A DNA stretch of 11,876 nucleotides from an uncultured Oscillospiraceae bacterium (GCA_934572465.1 CAKTLG010000040.1:1-11876); one strand, 5' to 3'; counted from the stretch's first letter, positions 1 through 6,575 are shown. Notes: generated by a model from the letters alone, not told the origin. Translations and numbers: made by a program.

Positions 1-88
1 AGGGAGTACAACATTGAGGTAAAATCGCGCTGTTTTGAGGCTCACAGGCTGGTACAAGTACAAGAAATGTACAAGCTTCCGAGCAAAA
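1..88. other. Intergenic, no gene recognised
   Basis: I see no coding region, RNA or recognisable element here. The only visible structure is a 7-bp word, GTACAAG, present three times (52-58, 58-64 and 69-75). The stretch lies downstream of the terminator that ends the rubrerythrin transcription unit, and nothing shows what lies beyond the window edge. Confidence 0.4.
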
Positions 89-127
89 AAGCGCAAAAAA
101 GAGGAAGCTGATTTCTCAGCTTCCTCT
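89..127 (-). terminator. Rho-independent terminator of the rubrerythrin unit
   Basis: A perfect 12-bp stem (100-111 paired with 116-127) closes a 4-nt loop. On the minus strand it is followed directly by a run of six U, then GCGC and a second run of six U. This is a classic intrinsic terminator for leftward transcription from the rubrerythrin gene. It sits about 33 bp past the second stop codon at 160-162 rather than just past the rubrerythrin stop at 298, which suggests the original 3' end of the gene lay near 160. Confidence 0.9.
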
Positions 128-159
128 CGAAAATCGCTTGATTTTTAAGGGTTTTCTGC

Positions 160-297
160 TTACTTGAAGTAGCGCTCCAGCGCGTCCTCACAAGCTACAT
201 ATCCCTCGCTTCGGCATAAATGCCAAAGCTCAGTCATTTCGCTGCTCGTCCTTCTCCCATCAAACCCGCTTCGCTGGGCTTTGATGGGAACCCTGGT
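160..297 (-). repeat. In-frame palindromic cassette after the rubrerythrin stop
   Basis: Read on the minus strand, the segment continues the rubrerythrin frame after its TAA at 298-300 for 45 sense codons without a stop. It ends with codons for ALERYFK and a TAA at 160-162. The rubrerythrin itself ends in LLERYFK, so the C-terminal signature occurs twice, with differing codons for E, R and Y. Between the copies are two imperfect hairpins. One is a stem at 255-267 with 276-289 (13 bp, one bulged base). The other is at 208-216 with 221-229 and has one mismatch. This looks like a small palindromic element, or the remains of recombination between rubrerythrin paralogues. An internal ATG opens a 25-codon reading frame, but it has no convincing ribosome binding site and I do not call it a gene. 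The cassette family is unidentified. Confidence 0.55.
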
Positions 298-885
298 TTA
301 CTTGAAATATCTTTCCAGCAGGCCCTTGAGGGCGCGGCCGTGACGGGCCTCGTCGCGGGCCATCTCGTGGACGGTGTCGTGAATGGCGTCGAGGCCGTTC
401 TTCTTCGCGCACAGGGCGAGGTCGAACTTGCCGCTCGTCGCGCCGAACTCGCAGTCCACACGCCAGGCGAGGTTGTCCTTCGTCGTCGCCTTCATGTTCG
501 GCTCAAGGTCGGAGCCGAGCATCTCGGCGAATTTTGCGGCGTGCTCGGCCTCCTCGTAGGCGGCCTTTTCCCAGTACAGGCCGATCTCGGGATAGCCCTC
601 GCGGTGCGCAACGCGCGCCATGCAGAGGTACATGCCGACCTCGCTGCACTCGCCGTTGAAGTTGGCCATCAGCTGCTCGAAGATATACTTCTTGTCTTCC
701 TCGGAGATGTCGGGGTTGTTCTTCACGGTCTTGCCGTAAACGCCGAACTCGTGCTCGGCGGCAAGCTTCAGCTCACCCTTGACTTCCTCGAACATATTGC
801 TCTTGGCATGGCACACGGGGCACTCCGCGGGCGCCTCAGGGCCTTCATAGATATAACCGCAAACCTTGCAAAGCCACTTCTTCAT
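298..885 (-). CDS. Reverse-type rubrerythrin (rubredoxin domain first)
   Basis: This 195-residue protein has an N-terminal rubredoxin domain (residues 1-35) with C6xxC9 and C22xxC25 to bind one iron. A four-helix diiron domain follows (about 65-190), with E79, E112/H115 and E179/H182 in the ExxH positions of the family. That order is the reverse of classical rubrerythrin and matches the clostridial reverse rubrerythrins, which reduce H2O2 (and O2) in the cytoplasm using electrons from NAD(P)H via reductases. The ATG at 885 is preceded by GGAGG with 9-nt spacing. Upstream is bioY in the same orientation, separated by 125 bp with its own candidate promoter and a palindrome. The stop at 298 is followed by an in-frame cassette repeating the C-terminal LERYFK. 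The family is clear; the electron donor and exact physiological role are inferred. Confidence 0.93.
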   Translation of the reverse strand: MKKWLCKVCGYIYEGPEAPAECPVCHAKSNMFEEVKGELKLAAEHEFGVYGKTVKNNPDISEEDKKYIFEQLMANFNGECSEVGMYLCMARVAHREGYPEIGLYWEKAAYEEAEHAAKFAEMLGSDLEPNMKATTKDNLAWRVDCEFGATSGKFDLALCAKKNGLDAIHDTVHEMARDEARHGRALKGLLERYFK

Positions 886-926
886 AATTCCTTACCTCCA
901 CGTAAAGTTTTTTATTTGAATTTTTG

Positions 927-1000
927 TTGGGTCGTTTGCTTTACTGGCGTTAGTTTACCACGTTTGCAAGGGCTTATTGAAGTTGCAATTGCAACATTTT
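927..1000 (-). promoter_or_regulatory. Candidate promoter and palindromic site upstream of rubrerythrin
   Basis: A perfect 14-bp palindrome (GTTGCAATTGCAAC, 982-995) lies between the bioY stop and the rubrerythrin gene, and its TTGCAA half recurs at about 963-968. On the minus strand a weak promoter reads TTCAAT, an 18-bp spacer and TAAACT, just downstream of the palindrome. The position suits an operator, but the site does not match PerR or any regulator I can name. The -35 and -10 matches are only partial. Confidence 0.3.
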
Positions 1001-1010
1001 AGAAAATTTT

Positions 1011-1556
1011 TTATGAATTCCTTTCCATTGCCCGCAAAATGCGCGGCGCAAGGATCACGCTGACCGCGATCTTCAGGCAGTCGCCGGGAAGATAGGGCAG
1101 CATATAGGCCGTGGCCAGCTTCATCGCGCCGACCGCGCCGCCCTTATACACGTTGACGATCAGCGCGATATACGGCAGCCCCACGAGATACAGCACCGCA
1201 AGTCCCGCAAAGCACGCCAACAGCAGCCGCGGCACGGAGCGATCCTTCTCGGCGAGCTTGCCGATGACCCACGCCGTCGGGATCAGGCCCAGCAGAAAGC
1301 CGAACGTGGGGTTGAAGATATAGCCGAAGCCGCCGCCCGCCGCGAAGATCGGCACGCCGACAAGGCCGAGCGCCACATAGAGGAGCTGCGACAGCGCGCC
1401 CAGACGCGCGCCCAGCAGCAGTCCCGCCATCGCCGTGAAGAAGAATTGCAGCGTGATGGTCGCCTGAAGGAGCTGGAAGTGGATGAACGCGCCGATAGCC
1501 GTCAGCGCGGCGAACAGCGCGCAGTAGATGAGGTCGCGTGTGGATATCTTTTTCAT
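1011..1556 (-). CDS. bioY: BioY, substrate-binding subunit of a biotin ECF transporter
   Basis: A 181-residue hydrophobic membrane protein with about six predicted transmembrane segments. BioY is the S-component that captures biotin and works with the shared EcfA/EcfA'/EcfT energising module. The family signature GGGFGYIFNPTFGFLLG occupies residues 74-90, and the conserved YLPGDCLK near residues 155-162 carries the usual D and K. Length matches the family. The ATG at 1556 follows AGGAG with a 10-nt gap. No EcfT or EcfA gene is adjacent, which fits a solitary BioY using a module encoded elsewhere. A promoter and a BirA-type operator lie directly upstream, so expression is probably repressed when biotin is plentiful. 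That independent operator evidence supports the substrate call. Confidence 0.95.
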   Translation of the reverse strand: MKKISTRDLIYCALFAALTAIGAFIHFQLLQATITLQFFFTAMAGLLLGARLGALSQLLYVALGLVGVPIFAAGGGFGYIFNPTFGFLLGLIPTAWVIGKLAEKDRSVPRLLLACFAGLAVLYLVGLPYIALIVNVYKGGAVGAMKLATAYMLPYLPGDCLKIAVSVILAPRILRAMERNS

Positions 1557-1589
1557 GGCGGGAATGCTCCTTTTTCAAAAACTGGGGCC

Positions 1590-1618
1590 ATCATAGCACG
1601 CTCCCGCCCGATTGTCAA
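1590..1618 (-). promoter_or_regulatory. bioY promoter (TTGACA / TATGAT)
   Basis: On the minus strand the sequence reads TTGACA (1613-1618), a 17-bp spacer, then TATGAT (1590-1595). This is a near-consensus sigma-A promoter. The start of transcription would fall about 7 bp further on, leaving a short leader before the bioY ribosome binding site. The -35 hexamer lies inside the left half of the BirA operator. Confidence 0.88.
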
Positions 1619-1644
1619 CCAAATAATTAAAATAGGTTTACATT
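1611..1644. promoter_or_regulatory. BirA-type biotin operator
   Basis: Inverted repeat: ATTGTCAACC (1611-1620), a 14-bp A+T-rich spacer, then GGTTTACATT (1635-1644). The halves agree at 8 of 10 positions. The form matches the known BirA consensus TTGTAAACC, 14-15 bp, GGTTTACAA. It overlaps the -35 box of the bioY promoter, where holo-BirA would block RNA polymerase. The assignment rests on motif, spacing and the adjacent bioY gene; no birA is present in the window. Confidence 0.88.
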
Positions 1645-1665
1645 CAGCGCAGCAACCGCCCAGTC

Positions 1666-1701
1666 CAAAAAAGAAGCCCCGCCGTTTTTGCAAACGGCGG
1701 G
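1666..1701 (-). terminator. folD terminator
   Basis: A perfect 10-bp G+C-rich stem (1678-1687 with 1692-1701) has a 4-nt loop. On the minus strand it is followed by GCTTC and a run of six T. It lies 38 bp after the folD stop and just before the bioY control region, insulating the two genes. Confidence 0.9.
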
Positions 1702-1738
1702 ACTCCTTTTCGATTTTCCGGTTCCGCCGAAGCGGCGC

Positions 1739-2593
1739 TTACTTTTTTGCCGCGCGCGCCGCCGCTTCGACAACGTGGCTTGCCAAAATGGTGCTCGTCA
1801 CGGTGCCGACGCCGCCCGGCACGGGCGTGATGGCGGCGACGACAGGCTCGACCTCGGCAAAGCGTGTGTCGCCGCAGAGGCTGCCATCCTCGCCGACGTG
1901 GATGCCGACGTCCAGCACGATCTGTCCCTCGCGCACGCTCTCCGCGCCGACCATGCCGGCCTTGCCGGCGGCGACGACGAGAATATCGGCCTCGCGGCAG
2001 ATCGCGGGCAGATTCTCGCTGCGGCTGTGGCAGATGGTCACGGTCGCGTGCTCGGCGAGCAGCAGGAGCGACACGGGCTTGCCGATGACCAGGCTGCGGC
2101 CGATAACGACCACGCGCTTGCCCTTGATGGGGATGTCATAGTGCTTGAGCAGCGCAACACAGGCCGCGGCGGTGCAGGGCGGATAGCCGCCCTTCGTACC
2201 GGCGTACACGGCGGTCATGGAGCCGTCGGTGATGCCGTCCATATCCTTTTTCGGATCGAGCGCCGCGCGCGCCGCCTCGTCGTCGAGATGCTTGGGCAGC
2301 GGGCGGAACATCAGAACGCCGTGGACGGCGTCATCCTCGTTGAGCGACTGGATGTTGTCCATCAGCTCCTTCTGCGAAACGTCCTCCGGCAGAATGACCT
2401 GACGCACCAGCACGCCGACCTTCTCGCAGCGCTTGAGCGCGCCGCGCTCATAGGCCAGATCGTCCTCGCGCGCGCCCACGCGCAGGATCGCAAGGCACGG
2501 CTCCGTGCCATTTGCCTTCAGTTCCTCTGTTTTTGCATGGAGCTCCTCGGTCAGCGCCTTGGCGACCTCAGCTCCCTTGAGCAGCATTGCCAT
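1739..2593 (-). CDS. folD: FolD-like methylene-THF dehydrogenase/cyclohydrolase, atypical active site
   Basis: A 284-residue cytoplasmic FolD-family enzyme. FolD interconverts 5,10-methylene-THF, methenyl-THF and 10-formyl-THF using NAD(P). The catalytic domain starts at the N terminus. The nucleotide site GRSLVIGKP is at 165-173, the family motif DMDG at 117-120, and TPVPGGVGTVT at 256-266. I chose the ATG at 2593 because a GGAGGAGG ribosome site lies 8 nt upstream and a strong promoter precedes it; upstream in-frame starts would lie across the promoter. Oddities: where E. coli FolD has Y50xxxK54, this protein has Y48 but A52, and where E. coli has Q98 in the QLPLP motif it has F96-R97. D119 (E. 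coli D121) is kept. Lys54 is needed for cyclohydrolase activity in studied FolDs, so this may be mainly a dehydrogenase. It is divergent from the cyclo-ligase gene. Confidence 0.93.
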   Translation of the reverse strand: MAMLLKGAEVAKALTEELHAKTEELKANGTEPCLAILRVGAREDDLAYERGALKRCEKVGVLVRQVILPEDVSQKELMDNIQSLNEDDAVHGVLMFRPLPKHLDDEAARAALDPKKDMDGITDGSMTAVYAGTKGGYPPCTAAACVALLKHYDIPIKGKRVVVIGRSLVIGKPVSLLLLAEHATVTICHSRSENLPAICREADILVVAAGKAGMVGAESVREGQIVLDVGIHVGEDGSLCGDTRFAEVEPVVAAITPVPGGVGTVTSTILASHVVEAAARAAKK

Positions 2594-2613
2594 GTTCGGT
2601 TCCTCCTCCAGTC

Positions 2614-2631
2614 GGCGCGTCGCTGCGCGCC
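2614..2631 (-). other. Hairpin in the folD leader
   Basis: GGCGCG and CGCGCC pair around a 6-nt loop in the folD 5' leader, between the -10 box and the ribosome binding site. There is no U-run, so it is not a terminator. It could stabilise the transcript or influence translation, or it may be incidental in GC-rich sequence. Confidence 0.3.
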
Positions 2632-2642
2632 CCTTTTGCTCC

Positions 2643-2671
2643 AGCATAGCAAAATAAGAAACTGCTGTCAA
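2643..2671 (-). promoter_or_regulatory. folD promoter (TTGACA / TATGCT)
   Basis: On the minus strand: a consensus TTGACA (2666-2671), a 17-bp spacer and TATGCT (2643-2648). It is oriented toward folD and gives a leader of about 45 nt. Confidence 0.88.
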
Positions 2672-2720
2672 TTTCTTTTCCAAAGCACAGCAAAGGAAGC
2701 CTTTTCCTTTTTTCGCCGTC

Positions 2721-2749
2721 TTGCTTTCCGCCGCGCTTTTTGCTACGAT
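2721..2749 (+). promoter_or_regulatory. Cyclo-ligase gene promoter (TTGCTT / TACGAT)
   Basis: On the plus strand: TTGCTT (2721-2726), a 17-bp spacer, TACGAT (2744-2749). It lies 36 bp before the ATG at 2786. It points away from the folD promoter, with about 50 bp between the two -35 boxes. Confidence 0.8.
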
Positions 2750-2785
2750 AGGGGCAGAATTTTTACGCATCGGGAGGGACTACCC

Positions 2786-3358
2786 ATGTCTGTCATCGAA
2801 GAAAAGAAGGCGCTGCGCACATTCATCCGCAAAAAAGAGCGCACGCTCGACCCCGCCTACAGGGCCGAAAGCGCCGAGGCCATCTGCCGCCATATCCTTG
2901 CGCTGGACGAGTACAAAGGAGCCAAAACCGTTTTCGCGTTCGCGGGCACGGAGAAGGAGATCGACACCTCGCTGCTCATGAGCGAGACCATCGCCGCAGG
3001 CAAGACGCTCATCCTGCCGCGCTGCGCGGCGGAGCACGCGATCGACCTGTGCGTCGTGCGCTCGATGGCCGACCTTGAGACCGGCGCCTACGGCATTCAG
3101 GAGCCGAAGCAGTCCTGCGCGCTCGTCGCGGCAGCGGACATCGACTTCGCCGTCGTGCCCTGCCTGTCGTTCGACCGCGCGGGCCGCCGTCTCGGTCAGG
3201 GCGGCGGGTACTATGACCGTCTGCTGCCGCAGCTGCGCTGTCCCACGGCGCTCATCTGCCGCGAGCAGCTGCTCCTGCCCGCCGTCCCCGTAGAGGAGCA
3301 CGATATGCGCTGCACGATGCTCATTACGGAAAACGGCGTCCTCACGCCGGAGGAATGA
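2786..3358 (+). CDS. ygfA: 5-formyltetrahydrofolate cyclo-ligase
   Basis: A 190-residue enzyme of the YgfA/MTHFS family, which uses ATP to convert 5-formyl-THF (folinate) to 5,10-methenyl-THF, returning a dead-end folate to the one-carbon pool. Visible family marks are the basic N-terminal segment RTFIRKKERTL (11-21), the substrate and ATP regions AFAGTEKEIDT (51-61) and LILPRC (75-80), GAYGIQEP (100-107), and the C-terminal signature GRRLGQGGGYYDR (133-145). The start at 2786 has GGGAGG 9 nt upstream and a good promoter. A longer reading frame upstream is antisense to folD and not credible. The divergent pairing with folD fits: both enzymes meet at methenyl-THF. The gene is the only clear plus-strand gene in the window and converges on typA. 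Confidence 0.95.
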   Translation: MSVIEEKKALRTFIRKKERTLDPAYRAESAEAICRHILALDEYKGAKTVFAFAGTEKEIDTSLLMSETIAAGKTLILPRCAAEHAIDLCVVRSMADLETGAYGIQEPKQSCALVAAADIDFAVVPCLSFDRAGRRLGQGGGYYDRLLPQLRCPTALICREQLLLPAVPVEEHDMRCTMLITENGVLTPEE

Positions 3359-3465
3359 GCGCCGCCTTCCGTCTCTGTCTCCATTTTACGGGGCGGCACA
3401 CTTTTCCAGCAGCCCCGGGATCTGTACCGGCGGTTTTCCGCACAATACCAATGCTGCCTTGTCAA

Positions 3466-3499
3466 AAGGACGCCGTCTCCCGCGGGAGACGGCGTCCTT
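3466..3499. terminator. Shared convergent terminator (typA / cyclo-ligase gene)
   Basis: A perfect 16-bp stem (3466-3481 with 3484-3499) lies between the convergent cyclo-ligase gene and typA. On the minus strand it continues as TTTTGAC, suiting typA. On the plus strand the tail CTTCTTC is only moderately U-rich, so termination of the cyclo-ligase transcript is plausible but weaker. Confidence 0.82.
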
Positions 3500-3518
3500 C
3501 TTCATTCGATCGATCCCG

Positions 3519-5360
3519 TTACTGCTGCAGGACCTTCTTGTTGCCGTGCGTGGCCTTCATGCGAAGCTCCTTGTTGAGTATCGTCTTGCGGATGCGGAGA
3601 TTCTTGGGCGTGACCTCAAGCAGTTCGTCGTCGGCGAGGAACTCAAGGCACTGCTCCAAACTCATCTGCTTGGGCGGGACAAGACGCAGCGCATCGTCCG
3701 AGCCGGAGGCGCGCATATTGGTGAGCTGCTTTTTCTTGCAGACGTTGACCGTAATGTCCTCCTGCTTGGGGGACTGGCCGACGACCATGCCCTCATACAC
3801 GTCGACGCCCGCGCCGATAAACAGCACGCCGCGCTCCTGCGCGTTGAAAAGGCCGTAGGTGATGGAGGTGCCGGTCTCAGATGCGACGAGGGAGCCGGTA
3901 TTGCGGCGGGCCAGCTCGCCCTTGTAGGGCGCGTAGGAGTCAAACACGCTCGCCATGATGCCCTCGCCCTTGGTATCGGTGAGGAATTCGTTGCGGTAGC
4001 CGAACAGGCCGCGCGCGGGGATCAGGAATTCAAGCTTCATGCGGCTGCCCATCGGCGTCATCTCGGCGAGGTCGCCCTTGCGGGAGCCGAGCTTTTCGAT
4101 GACCGCGCCGACATAGTCCTGCGGCACGTCGCACACGAGTCTTTCGATCGGCTCGCACTTCTTGCCGTCGATCGTCTGATACAGCACGCGCGGGGGCGAG
4201 ACCTGGAACTCATAGCCCTCGCGGCGCATCGTCTCGATGAGGATGGAGAGCGACATTTCGCCGCGTCCCGCGACGTTGAACGCGTCCATCGAGCCCTCGA
4301 GCTCGGTCACGCGGAGGGACACGTCCTTGAGCGTTTCGCGGTAAAGCCGCTCGCGCAGCTGGCGGGAAGTGACGTACTTGCCCTCGCGGCCGGCGAAGGG
4401 GGAATCGTTGATGGAGAAGGTCATCTCCATCGTGGGCGCCGAGATCTTGACGAACGGCAGCGGCTCGACGCAGTCGGGCGCGCAGATGGTATCGCCGATG
4501 GTGATATCGCCAATGCCGGAGAGGCAGATGATGTTGCCCGCGGTGGATTCGGTGACGGGATTCTTGGCAAGGCCCTCGAACTCGTACATCGAGACGGCCT
4601 TTGCCTTCTTGGGCGCGGCGTCGGGCGCGTGGTAGTTGCACACGGCGATCTCCTGATTCTGCCGGAGCGTGCCGCGCTCGATGCGGCCGATGGCCATGCG
4701 GCCGACATACTCGTTATAGTCGATGGACGAGACGAGCATCTGGAACGGCGCGTCCACATCCGCCTCGGGCGCGGGGATATATTCAAGGATCGTATCGAAC
4801 AGGGGCTTTAAGTCCGTGCCGGCGACGTCGGGCGAGTAGGACGCCGTGCCGTTGCGGCCGGAGCAGAACAGCATCGGGGAGTCGAGCTGCTCGGGCGTGG
4901 CGTCGAGATCCATCAGAAGCTCAAGCACCTCGTCCACGACCTCGTGGATGCGCTGGTCGGGACGGTCGATCTTGTTGACGACGACGATGACGCGGTGGCC
5001 CAGCTCCAGCGCGCGGGAGAGGACGAAGCGCGTCTGCGGCATGGGGCCCTCGGCGGCGTCGACGAGCAGGATGACGCCGTTGACCATCTTGAGGATGCGC
5101 TCGACCTCGCCGCCGAAGTCGGCGTGGCCCGGCGTGTCGACAATGTTGATCTTGGTGTCGCCGTAGCGGATGGCGGTGTTCTTGGCAAGGATGGTGATGC
5201 CGCGCTCGCGCTCCAGATCGCCGGAGTCCATCACGCGGTCGACGACCTCCTGATTTTCGCGGTAGACGCCGCCCTGCTTGAGCATCTCGTCGACGAGCGT
5301 GGTCTTGCCGTGGTCGACGTGGGCAATGATGGCGACGTTGCGAAGCTTGTTGTTCTGCAT
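3519..5360 (-). CDS. typA: TypA/BipA ribosome-associated translational GTPase
   Basis: A 613-residue protein of full TypA/BipA length. The GTPase domain carries G1 AHVDHGKTT (13-21), the switch I segment RERGITI (51-57), G3 DTPGHADF (75-82) and G4 NKID (129-132). The EF-G-like domains and the BipA-specific C-terminal domain follow; KVLQQ forms the end. TypA binds the ribosome, aids 50S assembly and stress or cold adaptation, and hydrolyses GTP there. The ATG at 5360 has AAGGAG 9 nt upstream. It is a single-gene unit with its own promoter and terminator. All motifs are intact and nothing is unusual. Confidence 0.97.
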   Translation of the reverse strand: MQNNKLRNVAIIAHVDHGKTTLVDEMLKQGGVYRENQEVVDRVMDSGDLERERGITILAKNTAIRYGDTKINIVDTPGHADFGGEVERILKMVNGVILLVDAAEGPMPQTRFVLSRALELGHRVIVVVNKIDRPDQRIHEVVDEVLELLMDLDATPEQLDSPMLFCSGRNGTASYSPDVAGTDLKPLFDTILEYIPAPEADVDAPFQMLVSSIDYNEYVGRMAIGRIERGTLRQNQEIAVCNYHAPDAAPKKAKAVSMYEFEGLAKNPVTESTAGNIICLSGIGDITIGDTICAPDCVEPLPFVKISAPTMEMTFSINDSPFAGREGKYVTSRQLRERLYRETLKDVSLRVTELEGSMDAFNVAGRGEMSLSILIETMRREGYEFQVSPPRVLYQTIDGKKCEPIERLVCDVPQDYVGAVIEKLGSRKGDLAEMTPMGSRMKLEFLIPARGLFGYRNEFLTDTKGEGIMASVFDSYAPYKGELARRNTGSLVASETGTSITYGLFNAQERGVLFIGAGVDVYEGMVVGQSPKQEDITVNVCKKKQLTNMRASGSDDALRLVPPKQMSLEQCLEFLADDELLEVTPKNLRIRKTILNKELRMKATHGNKKVLQQ

Positions 5361-5430
5361 AGGTGATCTCTCCTTCCTGCCGCAGAGGCAGGGATATCGT
5401 CGGTTTCAGGCGTAAATTTTGAACTGTAAT

Positions 5431-5459
5431 AGTATATTCTGCTTTTGCGCCGTTTGCAA
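5431..5459 (-). promoter_or_regulatory. typA promoter (TTGCAA / TATACT)
   Basis: On the minus strand: TTGCAA (5454-5459), a 17-bp spacer and TATACT (5431-5436), about 70 bp before the typA ATG. Confidence 0.83.
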
Positions 5460-5503
5460 GGTTTTTTCAAAGTTTTTTTGGATCGCAGGGCGATAAGGCG
5501 CAC

Positions 5504-5536
5504 AAAGACCGGCGGAGCTGATCTCCGCCGGTCTTT
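5504..5536 (-). terminator. Terminator of the XRE-GntR regulator gene
   Basis: A perfect 14-bp stem (5504-5517 with 5523-5536) with a 5-nt loop, 17 bp after the regulator stop. On the minus strand the stem ends in CTTT and runs into a G+C-rich sequence, so the U-tract is short. On the plus strand the stem ends in four T. Position supports termination of the regulator gene. Confidence 0.75.
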
Positions 5537-5552
5537 TCTGTGACATATCCGC

Positions 5553-6575
5553 TCATCTGCTGCTGATGTAGCGCTGCTCGGCGCGGTACAGGTGCTCGGC
5601 GATCAGCCGCTGCGCCTCCTCGCTCTCGCCGCGCTCCATGGCGCGGTACAGCGCGCTGTGCTCCTGATGCATCTCCCTGAACTGCGCGAGCTCGGACACC
5701 CCGAGGGCATTGAGGAACGAAAGGATCTTGCGGCAGGTATAGAGCAGGTCGGTCAGTATCCCGTTGCCGGCGCAGTAGGCGATGCTCATGTGGAACTCCG
5801 TGTCGCACCGATAAAGCTCGTCGTAATCCTCTCTTTCCAGCAGCTCCTCCTCGCGCTCGATCACCGCGCCGATCCTGCCGAACAGCTCCGTGCCGCGCCG
5901 CTCCGTAGCCAGACGCACCATCTCGCGCTCAAGCAGCATCCGCAGCTGATAGACGTTCCGGTTGTCATCGCTGCTCAGAAGGATGGTCCAGGAAAAGGGC
6001 AGCGTGAAGATCTCGCGCGTGTTCTTCGCCAGATATACGCCGCTGCCGGGCAGGATGCTGACCACGCCGACGGCGCTGAGCACCTTGAGCGCCTCGCGCA
6101 CAGCCGAACGGGAAACGCCCGTCAGCTCGGCAAGGGTGCGGTCGCTCGGAAGCCGGTCGCCCGCGTGGAGGGCGCCGAAGGTGATATTCTCGGCCAAATA
6201 GTCGCTCAGCGCCTCGAGCGTGCTGCCGCTGTAGGACTGACGATTGGTCGAGGACTCCTCCTGATGCGGCAGCGTCAGCGCGTTCTCCGTATCGGTGTGG
6301 TCAAGAAATCCGTCGATGCTCTTTTCAAATTCCTCAGGCGCGAGCTGAAAAACCGTTGAACGGATGCCAAGCCCCTCCGACACGATCTCCGCTACGCGCT
6401 CAGCGTCATTATTGCCCTTGGTCTCGATGTTGGAGAGCTTCGCCACGCTGAACATCGGCGTGCCGTCCTCCTTTTCGAGAAACCTGCTGATGAACTCCGC
6501 CTGCGTCATCTTTAGACGGTGCCGGAGGATCAGGAGGTTTCTCCCTATGCAGCCAACTTCTTTTCCTGCCGTCAT
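5553..6575 (-). CDS. Regulator with XRE-type HTH fused to a GntR/FCD domain
   Basis: A 340-residue transcription factor in three parts. Residues 8-75 look like an XRE/Cro-type helix-turn-helix (LRHRLKMTQAEF, then VAKLSNIETKG). Residues 115-185 are a GntR winged helix (RLPSDRTLAELTGVSRSAVR at 141-160, then the wing around GSGVYL). Residues 205-335 are an FCD ligand domain of the FadR subfamily. The usual FCD metal or ligand residues appear kept: D258 and H262, H306 and H328. Typical FadR-type regulators are about 230-250 residues, so the N-terminal HTH is extra. The ATG at 6575 follows AAGGA with a rather long 12-nt gap. A promoter and a tandem 9-bp repeat lie just upstream, suggesting autoregulation. 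FCD regulators usually sense organic acids or sugar acids, but no catabolic gene is adjacent, so target and ligand are unknown. Confidence 0.88.
   Translation of the reverse strand: MTAGKEVGCIGRNLLILRHRLKMTQAEFISRFLEKEDGTPMFSVAKLSNIETKGNNDAERVAEIVSEGLGIRSTVFQLAPEEFEKSIDGFLDHTDTENALTLPHQEESSTNRQSYSGSTLEALSDYLAENITFGALHAGDRLPSDRTLAELTGVSRSAVREALKVLSAVGVVSILPGSGVYLAKNTREIFTLPFSWTILLSSDDNRNVYQLRMLLEREMVRLATERRGTELFGRIGAVIEREEELLEREDYDELYRCDTEFHMSIAYCAGNGILTDLLYTCRKILSFLNALGVSELAQFREMHQEHSALYRAMERGESEEAQRLIAEHLYRAEQRYISSR

Noticed and set aside
220..1002. 260-codon plus-strand frame antisense to rubrerythrin
   Set aside because: Mirror of a well-supported rubrerythrin with all iron ligands; no ribosome site or domain.
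2594..2770. N-terminal extension of FolD
   Set aside because: It would include the folD promoter and leader. The ATG at 2593 has a strong ribosome site and gives the family length.
1688..2785. Long upstream extension of the cyclo-ligase reading frame
   Set aside because: It is antisense to folD and spans the divergent promoters. The promoter and ribosome site support the start at 2786.
2594..2785. 6S RNA next to the cyclo-ligase gene, as in proteobacteria
   Set aside because: The gap upstream of the gene is too short and filled by two divergent promoters; no long rod-like structure is visible.
3459..4811. 450-codon plus-strand frame antisense to typA
   Set aside because: Shadow of the typA codons; composition is biased and no motif is recognisable.
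5361..5552. Riboswitch or T-box in the typA leader
   Set aside because: The leader is only about 65 nt and shows no conserved riboswitch elements; the hairpin further up is the terminator of the preceding gene.
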